Shown: positions 27,012-33,684 of the stretch, in pieces
Layout: every line of letters starts with the position of its first letter
Numbering within the stretch: the stretch's first letter is position 1
Assembly (NCBI GenBank): GCA_030429835.1
Contig: JAUIGC010000016.1
Coordinates: 1-33,684, forward strand
Reading direction: 5' to 3'
From: Bacteroidia bacterium
GTDB lineage: Bacteria > Bacteroidota > Bacteroidia > Flavobacteriales > Flavobacteriaceae
Length of the DNA: 33,684 bases
Program-made: the position numbers and the translations under genes
Notes under the pieces: model-generated
What the model was told of the DNA's origin: nothing
The model's database searches: none
What the model saw: the letters and a program-made list of their open reading frames with translations, nothing else

Positions 27012-28259
27012 CTATTTGACTACCAACTGTACGGTCTCCTTACCACGTTGTTCCAAAAGGATTTCATGACCATTCTGCAGTGATTCAAGGGCTTGGGTGT
27101 CGAAGTGTCTTATGGTATACAAGGAAACATCCTCATGGTGCACCACCTTAAACTTGCTCTTTAACTGTTGAAGTAAGTCCTCTAGTCCTCCAAACTTGTT
27201 ATCCACACATACGGAAAAACTAATTGCAGAGTTTTGAATTAGATCAACCTTGATCTTATACTCATGGAAGAGCTTAAAAATCTCGCTGATATTGTTTTCC
27301 ACCATGAAGGAAAAATCCAAGGAGGACAGTTTCATGAGAACTTGGTTCTTCTTGACAATGAAACAGGGAACCTTTGGCTCTATACCCATTCCCTTGCCCA
27401 CGGTTGTACCTGGATCTTTAGGCTTTAAAAAGGATTTTACATGAAGGGGAATCTCCTTTCGTTGTAAAGGCTGAAGTGTCTTTGGGTGTATTACGGACGC
27501 CCCATAGAAAGCAAGCTCTATAGCCTCTCGATATGAAATATTGTTCAATAGTTGGGTTTCCTTAAAGTAGCGTGGATCCGCGTTTAAGACGCCGGGAACA
27601 TCCTTCCAAATGGTGACCGAATCGGCATTAAGGCAGTAGGCCAATATTGCGGCTGTGTAATCGGAACCCTCCCTTCCCAATGTGGTGGTGAAATTATTGT
27701 CGTCACTTCCCAAAAAGCCTTGGGTAATATTCAAAACCTTTTTATCTATATCGGAAACATTTTTCTGTGTTTTCTCCCAGTTCACGGTAGTATCCCTATA
27801 ACTATTATCAGTTTTTATATAGTTACGCACATCCAACCAATTATTGGCAATACCTACCTCTTTTAGGTACGCACTGATTATAGTGGTAGAAATTAACTCT
27901 CCATACCCTACAATCTGATCATATACAAAGTTGTAATTGGGGGATTTGTTCCAAACAACAAAGCCGTTGATTTCATCCACTAGCACCTTAAAATCCTTGT
28001 AAATTGAGTGCTGTTTATTTTCGAAAAGTTCAAAAAGAATGTTGTTGTGATATTCTACTATATCAGAAATTTTGGAGGGAATGGCCTGCTTGTCCTTAAA
28101 ATATGCATTGACGATCTCTTCCATGGCATTGGTCGTTTTTCCCATTGCCGAAACCACAAGAAGAGTATTATCATAACCCACCTCCTGCAATACCTTAACT
28201 ACATTTCTAACGGCATCTGCATCTTTTACCGATGCTCCACCAAACTTAAATACTCTCAT
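27012..28259 (-). CDS. lysC: Aspartate kinase
   Basis: 'MRVFKFGGASVKDADAVRNVV', 'TTLGREGSDYTAAILAYCLNADSVTIWKDVPGVLNADPRY', 'ASVIHPKTLQPLQ'. Confidence 0.94.
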   Translation of the reverse strand: MRVFKFGGASVKDADAVRNVVKVLQEVGYDNTLLVVSAMGKTTNAMEEIVNAYFKDKQAIPSKISDIVEYHNNILFELFENKQHSIYKDFKVLVDEINGFVVWNKSPNYNFVYDQIVGYGELISTTIISAYLKEVGIANNWLDVRNYIKTDNSYRDTTVNWEKTQKNVSDIDKKVLNITQGFLGSDDNNFTTTLGREGSDYTAAILAYCLNADSVTIWKDVPGVLNADPRYFKETQLLNNISYREAIELAFYGASVIHPKTLQPLQRKEIPLHVKSFLKPKDPGTTVGKGMGIEPKVPCFIVKKNQVLMKLSSLDFSFMVENNISEIFKLFHEYKIKVDLIQNSAISFSVCVDNKFGGLEDLLQQLKSKFKVVHHEDVSLYTIRHFDTQALESLQNGHEILLEQRGKETVQLVVK

Positions 28260-28281
28260 AAATTATCGTTCTAAATCACTT

Positions 28282-28761
28282 TTAACAATTGGCTAAATAA
28301 TTGGATATGCCTTTTTCGTTCAAATGGACAACATCCCAATCCCGTTTCACATCTGCCCCTTTACTCTCATAAAATTTAATTGCAGGTTCGTTCCAGTCCA
28401 GAACTTCCCAACTTATTCTTTTGACCCCAAGTGCATTTCCATATTTCACCACCTCATCCAATAAAGCGGTTCCCAAACCACTTCCTCTCATATTCTCGGT
28501 TACTATTAAGTCCTCTAGATGAAGTATTGGGCCTTTCCAAGTAGAATATCTTGGATATACCAAGGCCATTCCTACTATAGCCCCTTCCTTTTCTGCAACA
28601 AAGCAATGGAAGAGCTTTTGGTCACCAAAACCGTCTTTCTCTAAATCCGTTATGGTAACATCTACCTCGTTGTCCTCTTTTTCGAACACGGCAAGCTCCT
28701 TGATAAGTTGCAGAACTCTGGACATATCCTCTTTTCTGGACGCTCTTATTGTAAAATCCAT
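28282..28761 (-). CDS. GNAT-family N-acetyltransferase (diamine acetyltransferase-like)
   Basis: 'FTIRASRKEDMSRVLQLIKELAVFEKEDNEV', 'HLEDLIVTENMRGSGLGTALLDEVVKYG', 'WNEPAIKFYESKGA'. Confidence 0.9.
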   Translation of the reverse strand: MDFTIRASRKEDMSRVLQLIKELAVFEKEDNEVDVTITDLEKDGFGDQKLFHCFVAEKEGAIVGMALVYPRYSTWKGPILHLEDLIVTENMRGSGLGTALLDEVVKYGNALGVKRISWEVLDWNEPAIKFYESKGADVKRDWDVVHLNEKGISNYLANC

Positions 28762-28780
28762 ATTTGTTATAAATAAAACA

Positions 28781-28788
28781 CAAAGTTA
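28781..28788 (-). promoter_or_regulatory. Candidate -7 element (TAACTTTG) upstream of the GNAT/lysC pair
   Basis: Minus-strand TAACTTTG matches TAnnTTTG, 20 bp before the GNAT start at 28761. Confidence 0.4.
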
Positions 28789-28870
28789 TAAATTTAAATA
28801 AAGGTTCAAAATACAAACCTCAGAGTTTCACAAAATACCCGATATTTGTAAAGACGTTAACCTTTTATAG

Positions 28871-29881
28871 ATGACAACAAATAGGAAACAAACCTTAGGT
28901 GAGTTCATTATTGAGAATCAAAAATCATTTCAATATTCATCCGGCGAACTTTCAAAACTTATAAATGCGATACGACTGGCCGCCAAAGTGGTTAACCATG
29001 AGGTCAATAAAGCCGGTCTTGTAGATATCATAGGAACTGCTGGCGAGACCAATATACAAGGGGAAAATCAGCAAAAACTGGATGTCTTTGCGAATGAAAA
29101 ATTTATTCAGACACTAACAAACCGCGAAATTGTCTGTGGTATTGCCTCCGAAGAAGAGGATAGCTTTATTTCCATAAACAGTAGTGATGAAAACCATCAG
29201 AACAAATATGTGGTCTTAATCGACCCTTTGGACGGTTCCTCAAATATTGACGTAAATGTGTCCGTAGGTACTATTTTTTCCATTTACAGAAGGGTTACCC
29301 CGGTAGGTACTCCCGTAACCATTGAAGATTTTTTACAACCCGGAAACCAACAGGTTGCCGCTGGTTATGTAGTTTATGGTACTTCCACCATGATTGTCTA
29401 TACTACAGGGCATGGTGTTAATGGCTTTACCTTAAATCCAGCTCTTGGGACTTTTTATTTATCACATCCTAACATGAAATTCCCCGAAACAGGGAAAATC
29501 TATTCCGTGAACGAAGGCAACTATGTCCATTTTCATCAAGGTGTAAAAGATTATATCAAATACTGTCAAATGGAGGAAGGGGACAGGCCTTACACCTCCA
29601 GATACATTGGTTCCTTGGTTTCTGACTTTCATAGAAACATGATCAAAGGGGGTATATATATGTATCCAAAAAGTAGTGTTACAGGAAGTGGAAAACTTAG
29701 GTTACTCTATGAATGTAATCCTATGGCATTTATTGCAGAACAGGCAAATGGTCTAGCGATTGGAGGAAAGACCAGAATTTTAGACATACAACCTACCGAA
29801 TTGCATCAAAGGGTGCCCTTTTTCTGCGGAAGCAAAAAAATGGTTGAAAAACTTCAGGAATTTTTGGAACGTTATCAATAG
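28871..29881 (+). CDS. fbp: Class I fructose-1,6-bisphosphatase
   Basis: '[12 protein letters not shown]', '[29 protein letters not shown]', '[23 protein letters not shown]'. Confidence 0.96.
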   Translation: MTTNRKQTLGEFIIENQKSFQYSSGELSKLINAIRLAAKVVNHEVNKAGLVDIIGTAGETNIQGENQQKLDVFANEKFIQTLTNREIVCGIASEEEDSFISINSSDENHQNKYVVLIDPLDGSSNIDVNVSVGTIFSIYRRVTPVGTPVTIEDFLQPGNQQVAAGYVVYGTSTMIVYTTGHGVNGFTLNPALGTFYLSHPNMKFPETGKIYSVNEGNYVHFHQGVKDYIKYCQMEEGDRPYTSRYIGSLVSDFHRNMIKGGIYMYPKSSVTGSGKLRLLYECNPMAFIAEQANGLAIGGKTRILDIQPTELHQRVPFFCGSKKMVEKLQEFLERYQ

Positions 29882-29883
29882 AA

Positions 29884-29916
29884 AAAGGGAGCACATGCGC
29901 TCCCTTTCTATTTTTT
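29884..29916 (+). terminator. Rho-independent terminator after fbp
   Basis: AAAGGGAGC-acatgc-GCTCCCTTT followed by ctaTTTTTT. Confidence 0.8.
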
Positions 29917-29929
29917 ATTGGACTAGTGT

Positions 29930-30358
29930 TTACTTTTTGACTAAGTAAAGGTAGTCCTCAAAATCCAATTTTCCCCCAAAAATCTGGACGGAACGTTCAA
30001 TAACCTTATCTGCCTTATCTCCATTAAAGCCTAAACCGATTGCATATTTTTTCACCAAGGTTTTTTCCTCTGGATCCATCTCATGGTCGGAATAAACGAT
30101 ACGGAACAGATCATATAGGCGCTCCAATCGTTTTTCAGAATCATGTATTGCTTCAATAGGGTATTTGTTTTCCTTTTTAAGTACCTCATCATATTCGGCA
30201 CGGGTAATATCCAGTTTTGTGGCAAAACGGTCCAACAACTGTTTCTCTTCAGTACTTACTTCACCGTCTACCGAGGCCAAGGTTGCCAAGGCCGCAAAAT
30301 GCGCCAAGTTCCTCCTATGTTCCCCACTGGTGTATAAATCTGCAATGGCCATATTCAA
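29930..30358 (-). CDS. TerB-family tellurite resistance/DnaJ-N-like helical protein
   Basis: 'ALATLASVDGEVSTEEKQLLDRFATKLDI', 'FRIVYSDHEMDPEEKTLVKKYAIGLGF': TerB-like acidic helical repeats. Confidence 0.8.
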   Translation of the reverse strand: MNMAIADLYTSGEHRRNLAHFAALATLASVDGEVSTEEKQLLDRFATKLDITRAEYDEVLKKENKYPIEAIHDSEKRLERLYDLFRIVYSDHEMDPEEKTLVKKYAIGLGFNGDKADKVIERSVQIFGGKLDFEDYLYLVKK

Positions 30359-30374
30359 ATTTTTAATTATTGAG

Positions 30375-30382
30375 CAAATATA
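30375..30382 (-). promoter_or_regulatory. Candidate -7 element (TATATTTG) upstream of the TerB-like gene
   Basis: Minus-strand TATATTTG matches TAnnTTTG, about 17 bp before the start at 30358. Confidence 0.35.
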
Positions 30383-30453
30383 ATTTTTTTAGAGGTCATA
30401 GTTTACATCCGGCCAAACTTTGTTTCAGGGCAAATTTGTAACTTTCCAAGGCT

Positions 30454-31476
30454 ATGAAATCACCCCTCCTACAATTTACCGATAAAGGAATCTATTGTGA
30501 CAAAGCGGACGTTTATCTAGATCCATGGAAACCTGTCGATAAAGCCATCATAACCCATGGCCATACGGACCACAGCCGTTGGGGCCATCAAAAATATATT
30601 ACCCATCAAAGGAATATCCCCATCATTTCACACAGACTGGGAGACATTAATACGGTAGGAATGGAATGGGGCGAGACCTTTACCGTAAACAATGTAAAAT
30701 TTAGCCTACACCCTGCAGGCCATATCATTGGGTCTTCCCAAATTAGGGTAGAACACAAAGGCGAGATTTGGGTCTTTACCGGAGATTATAAGACCGAGGA
30801 CGATGGTATTTCCACTCCATATGAATCCGTTAAATGCCATACCTTCATAACCGAATGTACCTTTGGACTACCAGCTTTTAAATGGATTCCACAAAATGAG
30901 GTGTTACAGGATATCAACGCATGGTGGAAAGAAAATCAAAATGATGGGAAAACTTCCATACTTTTTGGATATAGCCTGGGTAAGGCCCAGCGATTACTGA
31001 AATATTTGGATACCGATATCGGCTCGATTTACACCCACGGGGCCATAGAAAACATGACGGAAGTACTAAGACCCTTAGTCTCATTTCCCAAGACAACACT
31101 GATTACTAGAGAAACCACCAAAAAAGAATTATTGGGCAATATGGTATTGGCACCACCCAGTGCCCATGGAAGCACTTGGATACGAAAAATGGTTCCCTAT
31201 GTCACCGCTTCTGCGAGTGGTTGGATGACCTTTAGGGGGGCACGTAGAAGAAGAGCTATTGATAAGGGGTTTGTACTGAGTGACCATTGCGACTGGCAAG
31301 GATTGTTATCCAGTATTGAGGCAACAGGAGCGGAAAAGGTTATTTGCACACATGGATATAGCGATATATTTTCAAAATACCTGCGAGAATTAGGGTATGA
31401 TGCCAGAACAGAGGCAACACAATATGAAGGGGAACAGGGCGAGATGGAGTCATCAAAATCGAATACAGAGGTATGA
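30454..31476 (+). CDS. Ligase-associated DNA exonuclease (SNM1/beta-CASP-like MBL)
   Basis: 'AIITHGHTDHSRWGHQKYITHQ', 'HPAGHIIGSSQIRVEHKGEIWVFTGDYKTEDDGISTPYE', 'FVLSDHCDWQGLLSSIEATGAEKVICTHG'. Followed by an ATP-dependent ligase in an overlapping frame. Confidence 0.9.
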   Translation: MKSPLLQFTDKGIYCDKADVYLDPWKPVDKAIITHGHTDHSRWGHQKYITHQRNIPIISHRLGDINTVGMEWGETFTVNNVKFSLHPAGHIIGSSQIRVEHKGEIWVFTGDYKTEDDGISTPYESVKCHTFITECTFGLPAFKWIPQNEVLQDINAWWKENQNDGKTSILFGYSLGKAQRLLKYLDTDIGSIYTHGAIENMTEVLRPLVSFPKTTLITRETTKKELLGNMVLAPPSAHGSTWIRKMVPYVTASASGWMTFRGARRRRAIDKGFVLSDHCDWQGLLSSIEATGAEKVICTHGYSDIFSKYLRELGYDARTEATQYEGEQGEMESSKSNTEV

Positions 31477-33143
31477 AAAAATTTGCCCAACTTATAAAGG
31501 CCCTGGACAGTACCAATAAAACCAACTTAAAAGTTAATGCGCTTACCGCGTATTTTCAACAGGCGGATGATAAGGACAAGGTTTGGACCATTGCCATACT
31601 TTCACATAGGAGACCACCAAGACCTGTTAACACCACCTTGCTACGAGAATGGGCTTCTGAACTCGCGAATATTCCACTTTGGTTGTTCGAGGAAAGTTAT
31701 CATATCGTAGGCGACTTGGCCGAAACTATTGCCTTGGTAGTCCCAAATTTGAACAAAACCTCTTCTAAAAGCCTCACATCATTTTTAAAAGAGATAAAAT
31801 CGTTAAAATCCAAACCTGAAGATTTTAAGAAAGCTTATTTACATCAGAATTGGAAATCGCTCAACTACTATGAACGTTTTGTGTTCACTAAATTGATTAC
31901 GGGCGGATTTAGAATTGGTGTAAGCCAAAAATTGATGACTCGAGCACTTTCTAAAGCTACGGAAATCGACGAGGATATTCTGGCCTACAAATTAATGGGA
32001 AATTGGGACCCTGATAAAATTTCATTCCAACAGCTGGTTTTGGAAAAGAACGAAAGTGACTATTTATCAAAACCTTACCCATTTTATTTGGCCTATGCCA
32101 TTGAAGGTGAAGTGGAGGAATTAGGCAATGTATCACAATGGTTCGCGGAGCATAAATGGGACGGTATACGTTCGCAGGTTATCTTGAGAAACGACGAAAT
32201 CTTTGTGTGGAGCCGAGGTGAGGAATTGGTAACGGACAAGTATCCAGAATTTGAACAGTTCATCGGCGTTATTCCCAATGGAACGGTCATTGATGGCGAA
32301 ATCCTACCCTATCCAAAAGGACAAATAGGTACCTTTAACGACCTCCAAAAACGAATTGGCAGAAAGACCATCAGCAAAAACTTACTTAGCAAAGTACCGG
32401 TTGTATTGAAAGCTTATGATCTTTTGGAATGGAAAGGGAAGGATATTAGAAATAAAGCTTTTAAGGAGCGTCGACAACTATTGGAGGACTTGTATGAGAG
32501 TGTGGCTTCGACTACGCTCGGCCAGCAGAAATCAAACGCTACGGAGCAAAGTAGAAATAAGGTCACTGAGCGGAGCCGAAGTGGCCTTCCGCTACAACTT
32601 TCAGAAACCATGGATTTTACCTCTTGGAAAGAAGTTGCCCTAGAAAGAGAACAGTCTCGAGAAAAACACAGCGAGGGACTGATGCTTAAACGAAAGGATT
32701 CTCCCTATCTCGTAGGACGAAAAAAGGGAGATTGGTGGAAATGGAAAGTGGACCCGTTGACCATAGATGCGGTTTTAACCTATGCCATGCGAGGTCATGG
32801 AAGAAGAAGTAATCTATTTACGGACTACACTTTCGCACTTTGGAACGAGAACGAGGAAGGAGAAAGGGAATTGGTCACTTTTGCAAAAGCCTATTCCGGA
32901 TTAACGGATGCCGAATTCAGAAAATTGGATGCTTGGATAAAGAAAAACACTTTGGAGCGGTTTGGTCCGGTACGTAGCGTAACCCCTCACCATGTTTTTG
33001 AAATCGCTTTTGAAGGGATTGCACTTTCCAAAAGGCATAAGAGCGGAGTGGCTACCCGCTTCCCCCGTATGCTACGATGGCGTAAGGACAAAACGATTCA
33101 TGAGGCCAATTCGCTATCGGACCTTAAAGAAATGATACCTTAA
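31473..33143 (+). CDS. ATP-dependent DNA ligase carrying an in-frame repeat-derived segment
   Basis: Motif I 'AEHKWDGIRSQ', 'WSRGEE', 'VIDGEI', 'YDLLEWKGKDIR', motif IV 'SEGLMLKRKDSPY', motif V 'WWKWKVDP'. Starts in ATGA overlap with the exonuclease stop. Confidence 0.94.
   Translation: MKKFAQLIKALDSTNKTNLKVNALTAYFQQADDKDKVWTIAILSHRRPPRPVNTTLLREWASELANIPLWLFEESYHIVGDLAETIALVVPNLNKTSSKSLTSFLKEIKSLKSKPEDFKKAYLHQNWKSLNYYERFVFTKLITGGFRIGVSQKLMTRALSKATEIDEDILAYKLMGNWDPDKISFQQLVLEKNESDYLSKPYPFYLAYAIEGEVEELGNVSQWFAEHKWDGIRSQVILRNDEIFVWSRGEELVTDKYPEFEQFIGVIPNGTVIDGEILPYPKGQIGTFNDLQKRIGRKTISKNLLSKVPVVLKAYDLLEWKGKDIRNKAFKERRQLLEDLYESVASTTLGQQKSNATEQSRNKVTERSRSGLPLQLSETMDFTSWKEVALEREQSREKHSEGLMLKRKDSPYLVGRKKGDWWKWKVDPLTIDAVLTYAMRGHGRRSNLFTDYTFALWNENEEGERELVTFAKAYSGLTDAEFRKLDAWIKKNTLERFGPVRSVTPHHVFEIAFEGIALSKRHKSGVATRFPRMLRWRKDKTIHEANSLSDLKEMIP
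32502..32586 (+). repeat. REP/BIME-like pair of inverted palindromic repeats inside the ligase CDS
   Basis: Left arm TGGCTTCGACTACGCTCGGCCA (32503-32524) and right arm GGTCACTGAGCGGAGCCGAAGTGGCC (32561-32586). Cores CTTCGACTACGCTC (32506-32519) and GAGCGGAGCCGAAG (32568-32581) are inverted copies with 12/14 identity. Each arm also has its own stem (TGGC/GCCA; GGTCACT/AGTGGCC). Confidence 0.8.
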
Positions 33144-33149
33144 AACCTT

Positions 33150-33684
33150 ATGAATAGGCAGGAACTATTTGATATTGCTGAAAATTGGTTCAGGGAACAG
33201 AACTGGAAACCATTTCCTTTTCAAAAAGAAACATGGAAAGCCTTTCTACAAGGAAAGCACGGACTGCTAAATGCCCCTACCGGAAGCGGAAAGACCTATG
33301 CTCTGTGGTTTCCTATTGTCCTCAATTATATCCAACAAAATCCCGATTATAAAAAAAAGCATAAAAAAGGATTAAAAGCGGTTTGGATTACGCCCCTACG
33401 GGCCCTCTCTCAAGAAATAAGACAATCTGCAGAGCGCGTTGTAACGGATTTGGGTACTCAGATGACCGTAGGTATTCGTTCTGGGGATACCTCAACGAAG
33501 GCACGCGCGCAACAAAAAAAACAAATGCCCGATTTGTTGATTACGACCCCAGAAAGCCTTCAACTACTCTTAGCTACAAAAGGGTACGACAAGATATTTA
33601 AGGACTGTACCTCCATAGTTGTGGACGAATGGCACGAAATCTTAGGTACTAAACGGGGGGTCCAGATGGAATTGGCGCTATCCC
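33150..33684 (+). CDS. Ligase-associated DEXH-box (Lhr-like) helicase, truncated by the window edge
   Basis: Not in the ORF track because no stop lies in the window. Translation MNRQELFDIAENWFREQNWKPFPFQKETWKAFLQGKHGLLNAPTGSGKTYALWFPIVLNYIQ...KAVWITPLRALSQEI...PDLLITTPESLQLLLATKG...SIVVDEWHEILGTKRGVQMELALS shows Walker A and DExH motifs. Confidence 0.93.
   Translation, partial: MNRQELFDIAENWFREQNWKPFPFQKETWKAFLQGKHGLLNAPTGSGKTYALWFPIVLNYIQQNPDYKKKHKKGLKAVWITPLRALSQEIRQSAERVVTDLGTQMTVGIRSGDTSTKARAQQKKQMPDLLITTPESLQLLLATKGYDKIFKDCTSIVVDEWHEILGTKRGVQMELALS

Noticed and set aside
29930-30358. Tellurite-resistance (ter) stress operon
   Set aside because: Only a lone TerB-like protein is present; no TerC/TerD-type neighbours in the window.
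32463-32476. AGGAGCGTCGACAA, slightly resembling the REP core GAGCGTAGTCGAAG
   Set aside because: It encodes the conserved KERRQ of the ligase and lacks the flanking palindrome; probably chance.
32414-32643. ORFs 32414..32611 (-) and 32416..32643 (+) spanning the repeat
   Set aside because: They overlap the ligase frame. Palindromic repeats tend to open several frames, and neither shows family features beyond the repeat-derived 'RSLSGAE'-like text.
1-33684. CRISPR arrays, IS elements or prophage genes
   Set aside because: No direct-repeat/spacer pattern, transposase, integrase or phage structural genes seen on reading both strands.

Overview
The window looks like chromosomal DNA of a marine-type Flavobacteriaceae (Bacteroidota) bacterium. 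The evidence is AT-rich sequence, TAnnTTTG-type -7 boxes, a type IX secretion C-terminal domain and family content. Most of it is ordinary, densely packed housekeeping sequence: prs, L25/ctc, pth, ribF, serS, rsmA, mgtE, lysC, fbp and one tRNA-Leu(CAA). A few accessory loci are mixed in: a secreted reprolysin-type metalloprotease overlapping an FN3 lipoprotein gene, a stand-alone ComEC-like MBL hydrolase, a DUF4286-GGCT fusion, an ArsR/DUF6428/GNAT cluster, and the start of a ligase-associated DNA-repair module (exonuclease, ATP-dependent ligase, DEXH helicase) cut by the right edge. The most unusual signal is a REP/BIME-like palindromic repeat (about 32502-32586). It sits in frame inside the ATP-dependent DNA ligase ORF and appears to encode about 27 extra residues (ASTTLGQQKSNATEQSRNKVTERSRSG) between the conserved nucleotidyltransferase motifs. 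The second clear signal is a perfect 11-bp inverted repeat (arms 21 bp centre to centre) overlapping the likely start codon of the ArsR-family gene. All family assignments come from reading the translations; no searches were run.
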